DNA from: Diprion similis
Lineage: Eukaryota > Arthropoda > Insecta > Hymenoptera > Diprionidae
Assembly: GCF_021155765.1 (NCBI RefSeq)
Contig: NC_060108.1
Location: 18,811,025-18,875,024, forward strand
Direction: 5' to 3'
Length of the DNA stretch: 64,000 nucleotides
Below are positions 50,583-60,800 of the stretch, piece after piece. The translations under genes were made by a program, and so were the position numbers. How positions within the stretch are numbered: position 1 is the stretch's first letter; each line of letters starts with the position of its first letter. A model generated the notes under the pieces. It did not search any database, was not told the DNA's origin, and saw nothing but the letters and a program-made list of their open reading frames with translations.

Positions 50583-51585
50583 ATGAGTAATATCTCTGGA
50601 ATACACTCAGTAGCTTACGTTACAGTACCGTCTAACGAAGTTGCGAAAAATATTTCTCGGTAATATTGATTTCGATTATTTACTTACAATTGAAGTTGCT
50701 TTTACTTTGCTCAATGTTGTATTATTTCTTATCTAACATCGTTATCTTTGTATAGTGGTCTCGTCAAAAATAAATTAGCTGCCTGCGTCAACATCATACC
50801 CCAAATCACTTCAATGTACGTATAACACTGCACTAAAATAATACTATCTCTTAATTTTTTGCTTCGCATTCAGTCAGCTGCTAGTAGTATCCGTCTTATC
50901 ATTTTACAGAGAAATAAACGTTCAACAATATTATTTGAACAAATTTCAGATACGAGTGGAAAGGGGAAATTAACGAGGATCAAGAAATACTCTTAGTAAG
51001 AATTTCTTATTAAAAAACAACACCACCCATGCTCCGTTTCATTCTTCATTCATCGACAGCAAACCCCTAAGCATGTTGGCTTCAAAAATAATTAATTGCA
51101 ATTACCAATAACGTCTAATATTTCTCAATGTAATTTGCAGATGATCAAAACCAGAACTGAAATTGTTGATGCACTAACTAAATTCATCAAGTAAGTCATT
51201 CGTAATAAATGATGTTGTATTCAAAGTTTAAATTATTGATTTTCTCATTGCAAAATTTCTTTTACAGAGAAAATCATCCGTATGAAGTTTGCGAAGTCAT
51301 ATCTTTGCCTGTAAATATAAGGATCCAATATTAATCGTTATCTAAATCAAGCATCCTGTTCGTTATGATACTCAGTTTTCAAGATTTGTTCGCTGATGAT
51401 TAACATATGTTAATTGCATGCAAAATAGACTTTATTTATTCTTTCTTAATCAAACGGGATAACAGAGAATTATTCAACTAAAATAATCAATGTTGCAGAT
51501 TCACAATGGAAACAAACAGTACTTAGATTGGATCAGCGAAACTGTCCCTACAATTGCCCAACGAGAATCTGGTCAAAATTCTTAA
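50583..51585 (+). CDS. CUTA: CutA homologue (CutA1 family)
   Basis: This is a small trimeric CutA1-family protein, named for divalent-cation tolerance in bacteria; animal members have been linked to acetylcholinesterase processing in mammals. Six small exons join in frame: 50,583-50,659; 50,756-50,815; 50,950-50,995; 51,141-51,190; 51,268-51,310; 51,499-51,585, giving 120 residues. Landmarks are AYVTVPSNEVAKNISR, GLVKNKLAACVNIIPQI, SIYEWKGEI, EILLMIKTR, HPYEVCEVISLPI and GNKQYLDWI, matching the CutA1 core in order. Five GT-AG introns of 77-188 bases separate them. No signal or transit peptide is visible at this start. Some animal family members have an N-terminal extension, so an additional upstream exon cannot be excluded. 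It is convergent with UHRF1. Confidence 0.94.
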
Positions 51586-51669
51586 CGTATTGTTAGAAAC
51601 CTGGAATTAAGCATGGATAATATAAGGATGTGTAAGATAAATTGGGTGAAATTTTTTTGTGTGTGAAAA

Positions 51670-51675
51670 AATAAA
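51670..51675 (+). terminator. AATAAA polyadenylation signal, CutA
   Basis: Canonical hexamer 85 bases after the CutA stop codon, followed by a T-rich stretch. Confidence 0.7.
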
Positions 51676-52068
51676 GATTCGTTTATTATTGGTTCAGCAA
51701 TTGATTAATATTTTATCATTCACTATTGAGCATATTATATAAACTGCCCTGTTGTGTGTTTATTAAGACTTAAGCTTCACGGTCAGGCGTAATAAACACT
51801 GGTCCGAGTAATAAGAAAATATTTGCCAAATCAGAGATCGAATATTAATGAGTTATTAATCATTATGGGAGTTCTCCACTGACTTGATTGGTAAAATGAA
51901 ATATTTGTTCGACGGTAGCAACGATAATAAGGGAAATATAGGTAATTAATCTATGATTTAGTCTGCACGTTAACTAGAACTTCGAATTAAATGTTAACGA
52001 TATCTGGTTAGAGATTGTAATCGATATCGTGTGATTTCGTGGTGCGAAACAGTTTCCGGTTGTCGTAC

Positions 52069-52074
52069 ATTTAT
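52069..52074 (-). terminator. AATAAA polyadenylation signal, UHRF1
   Basis: Canonical hexamer on the minus strand about 220 bases after the UHRF1 stop codon. Confidence 0.55.
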
Positions 52075-52291
52075 TTACAAATGAAAAAAATGGAACAAAC
52101 GAAGAAAATCAAATCAGCTCAGCTTGTGAAATTAGTTAAAAAACCACGGCAATTTTCCATTAAAAGTATTGCATGTATCATCGGTAACGGAATTTAAAGT
52201 ATTAGCAATTGTTTTAAGTAATCACGACTCCGGTGAATTGTCAAGACATTTTTCGTCAACTTTTTTGCGACGACGTTTAAGGAAACTTTTG

Positions 52292-55200
52292 TTATCTTCC
52301 GGCCTGATAACCTGGGTACAGTGAAAGCAGTATGGAAGCTAATGTTTCATTTTCTATCATTCGGTAATTACTCTCAAGAGGGTGACGACAAGATGGACAC
52401 GAATATACTCCCGCAGAAAAACTACGTTTCAGACAGCTGAAACAAATGTTGTGAGCACAAGGTGTGGTGACAGGACGATAAACGATCTCTTGACAACAGA
52501 CGCACATAAATCTGTATAAAAAGAAATTGACGAGTTAGATCATCATTTGAAAATTAATATAGAGTGTTTAAGCATCTTAGAAAATATGATCAAAAAAACC
52601 TACCTTTCAGAAACACGTCGTAAGAACGGAACTTTTCCTTCAAGCAAAACTTTCCGACACTCATCCCAAAGTTTTGTGTTCACTTCATCTTTTCTAATCA
52701 GATCAGACAGATCTTTTTCTAGCCTGTAACCCTCTCTCTTCTGCCGCTTTTCAGCAGGTCCTTCCTCATCAGAGGTACAAGGGTTACTTTCTTTTAAAGT
52801 ACCACGCTTGCTGCGTTTTTTGCCATCTGCCTTTTTGGTTGCTTCCAAGTAACCATCCGGATAAAGCATTTCTAAACCGAGAGCATCTATGCGGCGTTTG
52901 CCTTCTCGAGTCCAGGGAGCAGGTGCAGGATCATCCCTTCGCAGAACATAGCGCCACACACTGAATCCGCTTTTACCTTTTTGTGGATAATATTTAACCA
53001 CTTTGTATATACCATCATATCTGGAAAGGATAATCAAAATTTTTTTTACCAAACCGAAATCTTCGAGGACACAATGTTATTTTATTCACGTTTTCATAAC
53101 GTACCTGTTACCATCCACTGGCGCGTATTTACTGTGTTTAGCAAGCTTGTAATTGCGTACAACTCTAACAGGAATTCCACCTCTCCAATCTTTAGCTTCA
53201 GCACCGTCAATGTTGTTTAGCTTTGCATTACAGTTTAAGGCCAAGGCTTTGTTCATCCGTGTTAAGGTCTGATCGCAGCTCTGCTCAGCAGTTCTTTTGT
53301 TTCCTTCACGAGTTTTTTTTTATTATTATACAATTAAACAATCATTGTCACTTGTGGAAGAAGCAGTTTCAATTGAAAAGTACCTGAGAGATCCCGACCA
53401 CCTGAGCCTGTGTAAAGAAATTCGTCCCCATTATCAATGTCATCCTCGTAACCACCTGATAGAACAAGCGAGTACGCACAGTCAGTTTCTCGCCCATGAA
53501 TGCCAGCTACATGTGGCCTGTGTACTCCTGCTTCAGATGCCTAGAATTAAATTTAAACCTCACATTTGTTTTGGTTCATGTGGCGTCACAGAAATAAATT
53601 TTTTAAAACCAAAATGACCTTTACCTGCAATCTGAATTTCCAACAAGTACCAACTTCTACTCCAGGGACAGGTCCCCGGTGATTGGGAGGTACTAACGTG
53701 CATTCTCTAGTTCTTCCGACACATGCCATTCCTTTTCCCCAATCGCGTTTTCCATCTTGCTCGCCTCCTATGGCTTTTGATTTTTTCTTACTCTGTTTTA
53801 ATTTGTCTCCAGCCTAGAAGAGGGTGAACGGATGAAAAGAAAGGTAAAAAGATCTTAAATCGCAATAATGAACATCTGAAATATATATCATTTTTAACTT
53901 CAAACTATTAAGTAATCTCAGAAATTGTTTACCTTGACTATTTCATTTTCATCATTTTTACATTCTGGGCAGTACCATTCATCCTCAGTAGGAATACTAG
54001 TTAAAGGTGGGTTCAGACAGCCCAGATGATAGGCACAATCACATTCGTCGCATAGCAAAAGCAGATGCGCATCTTCTTTGCCGGAGCAAACACGACAGCC
54101 ACATTCTCGACAGTCTCTACCTGGATTATCCATACAGCTTGCACAATAAGCTGGAATTCTACGCCTCGTGCCGCTGTTTGGGACCTGTTCATTATCTTCC
54201 GGAGTACGATCACGAAGTAACTTTGGTTCCTCTATCGCAAAAATTTCTCCCTTGGGATTAACTCTACGATCTTCCATCGGCAGCCGTTCTCTGTAGATAA
54301 TAAAATATGTGTTCTAGATAAGCAGAACAATTTTTTGTGAGATTATAATTTTCTGTAACATCTTTGATGTAAAATATGTAATTACCTTCCTACATACAAT
54401 GTACCAGTCAACTGTTCTACTGTTCTAGTCTTATGTATCTTGACAATCTTCAAATCATACCAATAACCAATTTCCCTGGGTAATTCAATATTGAAATTAA
54501 TCATGACACGTTGGCCAATTTCCAAATCACAAAAATCTATTAATCTATGCGCACGAGGTCTGATATGTTTTTCATCAACATCAAAAGCATCTCCATCCTC
54601 TTCTGCGTCCCACTTCACTCGGTATACTAAATTATTCTCTCTCTTTAGTATTTGGGTTATAGTAGCCTCAAACCAAGCCCCGTATACCAGATCCATACAA
54701 TCTATGGAGTCTCCAACTTTATAGTATCGACTTTCAGCCTCAACAGCATCGTCTTCAGTTTCTTCTTTATCATCGATATTTTCATTCTCGCTATAGCTAT
54801 CTGTGGATGATTTTTCTTCAGACAATCCGTCAGCAACAGCTTTTTCCATCAATTGAATAACGTCGTTTAAATTAACATTGTAGTCAAAAAGTTTGTAACC
54901 ATTTTCTAGCTGTTTGCCGCGGTAAAATAGTCGCTGATATTCCGGCTGCACCAGCATCTCCTTTGCAACCATAGCCTGAGAAAAAAGCATTGCAACAGGT
55001 GGGGGAAAATTAAGCTTTGACCAAGATTAAATTTGATAATGCCTCACTAATGTATTCTTTTTATATTGCGCTAACGTTATTAATTAGGTCGCATTCGTTT
55101 GAGATATTTGCCAAATTAAATAAATACAGCTGCTTATCTCAAGCTCCGACTTGATAATGGAATGATAAAATTACTATCCGCATTGTGATGACCTATTCAT

Positions 55201-55608
55201 TTGAAATTTAACGGTTTTTCCAACACCTGGTGACTTTACCTAATGGGCGAACAACCTGCATTACGAGTTGTGAACTGTAATTGGGATGTTTTGGTAAACC
55301 ATATTTGCCTTATGCAGCTTGTTTGGCTAAGTTTGGCATCAAAAAATAAATATCTAGTCAGACCGCATTCCTTTGTTCTTTGGCAAAGTTTGTGAAAGTT
55401 TCGGAGTGAGGTTACTTTTTTCTTTATATTTATCACTGATTAAGTAAGCGTAGCAATATAGATAATATTGGTTTTTTGGTTAAGAATCATTATTGTCATA
55501 ATATTATTGTGGTTTTTTTATTACCTTGAATTCATCTACAGTCGTTAGTTTCGAAATGTTCAAAACGACATTTCTCTCGCCGTCAATAGTTCTCACTTGA
55601 ACGTACAT
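52292..55608 (-). CDS. UHRF1: E3 ubiquitin ligase UHRF1, DNA methylation maintenance factor
   Basis: UHRF1 binds hemimethylated CpG and modified histone H3, ubiquitinates H3 and recruits DNMT1 at replication forks. Eight exons join in frame (minus): 55,608-55,525; 54,975-54,386; 54,290-53,933; 53,813-53,625; 53,540-53,384; 53,303-53,105; 53,020-52,604; 52,511-52,292, giving 737 residues (human about 790). Domain order: ubiquitin-like 1-75, acidic linker, tandem Tudor about 110-262, PHD about 274-337 (YCASC ... [13 protein letters not shown] ... WYCPEC), SRA about 385-550 with the NKR finger at 461-463 ([12 protein letters not shown]), a Lys/Arg-rich linker, and a C-terminal RING at about 668-707. 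All key zinc ligands appear present. The ATG exon is only 28 codons. The intron before the NKR exon has an A-rich rather than pyrimidine-rich acceptor. An E2F consensus lies about 250 bases upstream. Confidence 0.97.
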
Positions 55609-55858
55609 TTTTTCGAAATAATTTTCAACAAAAATTTGGTGCAAAAAAAACTACGGTCACGAACCGGATTCATTAGTTCATGTTTACTTAGTTCGGAGAA
55701 AATAAAAAACACCTCCGTTAAAACGTGTTGACAGTACACCAACCAAGCGGAGCTCGATGCAGGCATAGACTAAAGAATCTGCCCCGCGGTCCCCGCTTCC
55801 CGTTAGCCGACGCTATGACACGTTCAACGGTTACGGGCGCCATTATAAATACCGGAAA

Positions 55859-55870
55859 TTTGGCGGGAAA
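55859..55870. promoter_or_regulatory. Perfect palindromic E2F-type site
   Basis: The bases read TTTGGCGGGAAA, matching the E2F/DP consensus TTTSSCGC with its extended form, about 250 bases upstream of the UHRF1 ATG. UHRF1 is an S-phase gene regulated by E2F in mammals, so the position is meaningful. A CAACGG Myb-like core lies about 30 bases further from the match (near 55,828). Confidence 0.6.
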
Positions 55871-55920
55871 ATCTTTGTCTTCGACACGGCTCGACCACCT
55901 GCCCCTCAAGGCTCGTTCAC

Positions 55921-56214
55921 ATGGAAGCTGGTAGTCAGATCGACGCCATTCCAGCCCTTCACGACGAGCAGCGATGCAAGTTGTACCACAAACGTTCATA
56001 TTCGAAACACATTATCTCTTTACTTGAACTTCAATCACATGATATGAACCTATTTGAATTGAGATCGCGCTGGACTAATCTGCATGAATCCGAATTGACG
56101 AATCGAACTAAAGGTTCTTTTGAGCTGACCAGCTTGATGAACGAAATGTTGATCACTCAAAAACGAGTTTCGCGAAATAGATTCATGAAGAGTATGAAAC
56201 TGATTAAACAGTGA
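55921..56214 (+). CDS. Orphan 97-codon open reading frame
   Basis: This ATG-to-stop frame diverges from UHRF1, starting about 310 bases from its ATG. The product is hydrophilic, with many Ser, Leu, Arg and Met, no signal peptide or domain, and no family I recognise. It is close to two inverted-repeat elements and could be repeat-derived or a chance frame; a transcript from the same bidirectional promoter is possible. Confidence 0.15.
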   Translation: MEAGSQIDAIPALHDEQRCKLYHKRSYSKHIISLLELQSHDMNLFELRSRWTNLHESELTNRTKGSFELTSLMNEMLITQKRVSRNRFMKSMKLIKQ

Positions 56215-56556
56215 GGATAAAGAAAGATCTTGATCGTGACCGGTAACTGTTATCATTCGATGATCAGATACTAATCTCCAGCATGTATATATAGCTATCG
56301 GTGAGAAATGTATGTGCTCTCAAAACGAACCACATGAAGTTAACGTGGTGTTAATGGTGTTAACGATATAATACCTTCAATTCACGATTTTTCAAATGTA
56401 AACATGATCGGTATTCACAACGATTAATATTATCGTTCAAACCATATTATGAGCAACTCCCACAACTAGGTATTCAGTATTTCCATAATTGGCGAAAATA
56501 CAGATTCCGTACTTCACAAGTATTGACGGTAATTCGCGAAACGACGTGATATCGTA

Positions 56557-56731
56557 AATATCTGTTGAAACGGACCCTTCGAAGCCCCACGGGCACCGCC
56601 TGCGCTAACACATGTACAATTTTTACCTGAGCCGAGCGTAAAACACAAATGCTGCTTACCAAAAATTGTGCATGTGTTGGAGCAGATGTGACGTACCACA
56701 TGGCTTAGAAGGGTCTGTTTCAACAGATATT
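56557..56731. mobile_element. 175-bp palindromic element
   Basis: The left arm 56,557-56,625 and the right arm 56,661-56,731 are inverted copies with a few substitutions; both outer ends read AATATCTGTTGAAAC and both inner ends ACACATG.ACAATTTTT. The loop is about 35 bases. The middle of the arms has diverged. Small size, palindromic form and lack of a frame suggest a MITE-like unit. Confidence 0.7.
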
Positions 56732-56774
56732 CTCGCTACGCTATAGTCATGATCTACCTGAATGAAATTCAGGG

Positions 56775-57312
56775 GGCTGCGTACAGCTTGAACATATTTG
56801 CGCGCACGAATGCCTTGGTCAGTCAATATCGCGTGTTTATGCGTAAGCGCAGAGATTGAGCACGTACGAACCATGGACATAGGAATTACGAACACGATTC
56901 TTCGCTCGTCGGTTCATTGAAGGATTTTCGTGTCAAACAGCGCTCACAATCATTATAATGTCTCTCTGACGGTATCCTGATTTTTACGGTTTTCCCGCAC
57001 GGACGTTCGTGCGTATGACCTTTTTTCGTTCTAGAAACTTCGTGTTCGTACGCGCAAATTGTGCTCAAACCATTCGTGGTAACTGGTGGTAACTGTATCG
57101 GCGTGTAAAAATTGGGATGTCGTCAAAGACACGTCCTAACTAATCGTGAGTGCTGTTTCACAGGAAAATCCTTTGACGAATCCACGAGCAACGAATCGTG
57201 TTTGTGCCTGCTCAGCGTCTGCGCGTACGTATAAACACGCCGTACTGACTATAGAGCATTCGTGCAGGGAAACCGTTCGTCCGCGAAAAAATACTCAAAT
57301 CTGTACGCGGCC
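56775..57312. mobile_element. 538-bp long inverted-repeat (foldback) element
   Basis: Left terminus GGCTGCGTACAG and right terminus (reversed) GGCCGCGTACAG begin arms that stay alignable for about 230 bases. Shared blocks include GCACGAATG, GCGTGTTTAT, AACACGATTC, AAGGATTTTC and ATTTTTAC, with many substitutions, so the element looks old. It has no coding capacity. A TTA flanks the right end, but a matching base triplet on the left is not clear, so a PIF/Harbinger assignment is not justified. Confidence 0.75.
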
Positions 57313-57849
57313 TTAGAATATCAATTTTCGTACACACATTTATGCTGGGTAATAGCTGGGGAAAGAAATTTTATGTTTCAACAGAACTTTCAACCTATAT
57401 TTTTCAGGTGCATGAGTAACAATGAGGAAAAAATTATTTTTACAAAGCATGATCTGTATCGGGTAGAACCGCGATGGGTAAGGGTAGATAAAATAATTAT
57501 TTTTTTATAAGCTTTGAACTGTCTCGGTGAGATAAAATCAGTGCTGAGTTAAACGTAAATTATAAAATGAGCAACAATCTTTATAATAGATTAAGGAAAC
57601 AAAACAAATCAACCGAATAACAATAGAAAACATTTGAGAACAGAAGCTCCTCGCGTCAATATTTACATGATATACATACGTATAACTGGCTATAGCCGTG
57701 ATTAAATACAATTATCAACATATTTTGAACAATGTACCGTTGGTACGGTAGTGATGCACAGGTATTCTGATTTCTATACGATGTATACAAAGTTTGTTCC
57801 GCAAATATCGATATACGAATAATTATAAGAAAAAGACACTTTCTTAATT

Positions 57850-60800
57850 CTATGTTAAAACGGGTTTTTTAGTTTCACCCGTGTTCGGATCTACAATGAC
57901 CTTTTCTTGAAGGGCAACAGTAGAAGTAGAAGCTGACGCAGGAGGCAAGGGCATTGTATCTATGGCAGGAAGAAACCTTCCGTCCATGCATTCCTTGAAA
58001 AGAAGCTTTTCACTCTCTTCATCAGATTTGTCCTGCCTTCCATTTTTAGTTTTTTTCAGAGGATGTACCCGCAGAGCCAAAAGTTCCGCTATTAAGTACG
58101 ATTCCGGCTTATACATTCTTGTAAAATGAAGTCGCACGTGATCACTGGCATTTTCATCCTTCCGTGGAACGTAATCGCAATGAGGACAAGGAGGCGTCAT
58201 TCTCTCGATTCCGTGTCTCCGCTTGTGAGCATCCATTGCCTCCTTGTCAGGGGTTCCGAATGGGCAACTCGGACAACGTATAGATTCTTCGTCAGTTTCG
58301 TTGGGCCCCACCAGAGTTCCTTTTCTTTGCATCAATATCAATGATTGTTTATCTTGATTAGAAACTACTATTGTGCTCGTACTAACCGATGAAGTCGTGG
58401 TGGTAGTGGCCGTTGCGGAAGTAACCACCGAAGTCTTGGACAAAGATTTTCCCGGTCTTGTAACTGAGATGACGGTTGGCTCGGCAACAACATCACTATC
58501 AACAGAAATTGCATCATCCTCAAACTGCCGTTTCGATGCCTGAGCTTCGGCGTTAGCTTGATGTTTCTTTAAATGCTGAACGTAGTTTGCGTAATATTTA
58601 ACAGAATAATCACAAGTATCGCAGCGATATCGCTGCTTCGCTCCGTGAAGCGTCAAGTGAACTCTGTACTGTTCACGTTTTTCGAAAGCGGAGGGGCACT
58701 TATGGCATTTGTACCGTTTTTCTTTGAGTCGTCCGTTTCTCAAGTATCCTGGATAAACGAAGTTAGGGTTTCCACGCATCAAAATTCCGAATTGCGGGTC
58801 TGGAGGTGGCGGCACTCTGCTTACAACAGGTGCCGCTGTAGTCTCATTTGATTCGGCACGGAGTCGATGAACGACTTGATGTTTGGCCAAGTTCTGAGCA
58901 GTTTTTGACGAATAATCGCATTCCAAACACTTGAACTTATTATTTTTTCCATGCAGGGTCATGTGGTATTCCAAAGCATCCAGCTTAAAATATCGTGCAG
59001 GGCACTTAGCGCACGTGAAAACTTGGTTTCCATTTTCTTGACTATTTTCATTAGAATTACCACCATTAGGACTGGAATTTATTTCGACTACGATCCAAGC
59101 AACACCGCCGATTCCAGCTGCTGAAGAAGAATGATTATTCGCCTCAACGCAAGCCGTTGTCGGAGGTGGATGTCTTTGCGAATGACCATATAATGACAAA
59201 AGGTACCGAGTTCGTTCCTGATACTCAGGAGAGTGAGCTTTTTGGTGTGCAAGAAGATGGGCGGGTTGTCTAGCAGCATACGAGCACCATTGGCAGGAGT
59301 AGGCCAATTCTGTTGAGTGGTACCTCAAATGAATGCGTAGTTCTTTTTCACAGAGAAATCTCGCTGGACATTTACTGCAACAGTGTACGAGCCTAGAGTC
59401 TCGCAGATCGGGTTCAGGGCCGAGAACCGGTGGTTGGGCGAGTCCCAGAAGCGTGGCTAGGTCATTGAGTTGCTGATTATCAGGTCGCCCTTCATCAACA
59501 AGGCAATGTACAGTACCCAGAACTCCAGAATGCATGGCTGTGTGAGACTCCATAACGTCGCGACGCGTGCACGTGAAATTACAATCTGTACAGTTGATCA
59601 AGAGCCCTTGATTCGGTGGAGATACGTGCATTCCTTCGTGGTCCCGTACTTCGGCGCGACGTGAAGCGACGTGAGGACAGTGTCGGCACTTTAACATCTT
59701 TGTCAGAGTCCCATCGGGACGAGAAACCCAAACCAAAGGCGCATCGGGAAGAGCTCGAGTGTCTAACAGTAAAGGAGGAGGGACACCACCCGTGACGTTT
59801 GCCTTAGATCTCGGAGAGGTTGGATCTGACGAAACCGCTGATGCCACTCCGGCTATTTCTTCGACGGACGAATCATCAGCCTTTGTTTTAGATTCTAATG
59901 ATGGCCGGTATCAGAAAAAAATATCAATTACGTCTTTTTCTCACATGAAAGAAGTTCATTACAAAAGTATTTTTTACTATACCTGATGAAACACGTTGAA
60001 ACTTCCGCTTTGCCGGTAAACTCTCGGCGTCTACGTTCCGCTGATGTTCCGCCGCCAATTCCTCCCCGTGAAGCCTTGCGTGTTCCAACAGTTCTCTGAG
60101 GATATTAATTACAGTATTTGTGAAAAATTTTCTGACAGATATTAGATGTTAAACCATTATGCTCAGACTCGAGTGAACAATTGAATATTCATCCACAACT
60201 CACGCTTTGGTGCTGACGTAAAACGGGCAGAGATAACATTTAAAAATCGCCCCGAGATTCGGTCGGTGATGATCCCGATGAGCAGCAAGAGCGGCAGCAC
60301 TAGATGCCGCAAACGGACAATCTCCGCATCCGTAAACTTTCTACAAAATTAATAATGAAACTTATAGTAAATACGCCTTTTTGTCTTAGCATGAAGCTAT
60401 ACATTGTTGTCACAGACTTTAAATTTAATTCTGTGGCAACTTCTACAATGATCCTAAGATACCTATAGACCTACAATTAAATTAAATTACTCACTTTCTC
60501 GTTATCAGATATCGGTAAAGATGTTTCATAGTGAGACTTGACGTGTATCAAAACTGCATCTTTGCTGGAGTCTCTGTAGTTGCATCTTTTACATTTCCAT
60601 AATGTACGTTTGGTTTCTTCGGAGTTATTAACTACAGTAGTTGTAGTGGGAACAGATATTGTCAAGGCTGGGGTAGCGGTAGGCACGGAGGAAACGGGAT
60701 TATTCTTCAACAAGGATTGACCCTGGTTACGATTTGCCGCTTTTAGAGGCGGTGGGGGTCTGGAAGGTAGTGTAGAAACTTCCAAGGACGAATTAAAAGC

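Larger units (their letters stand above)
51586..52291. other. Intergenic space between convergent CutA and UHRF1
   Basis: This stretch holds the two facing 3' untranslated regions. AATAAA for CutA lies at 51,670-51,675 on the plus strand, and AATAAA for UHRF1 at 52,069-52,074 on the minus strand. No other feature is seen. Confidence 0.7.
55609..57849. other. Intergenic region between UHRF1 and the zinc-finger gene
   Basis: The right flank of UHRF1 (about 55,720-55,920) is CG-rich and promoter-like, with an E2F site. Overlapping frames there (55,718-55,999 minus) and the 97-codon plus-strand frame at 55,921-56,214 have no recognisable domain. Then come two inverted-repeat elements (56,557-56,731 and 56,775-57,312). 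The final few hundred bases should be the zinc-finger gene's 3' untranslated region. Confidence 0.55.
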
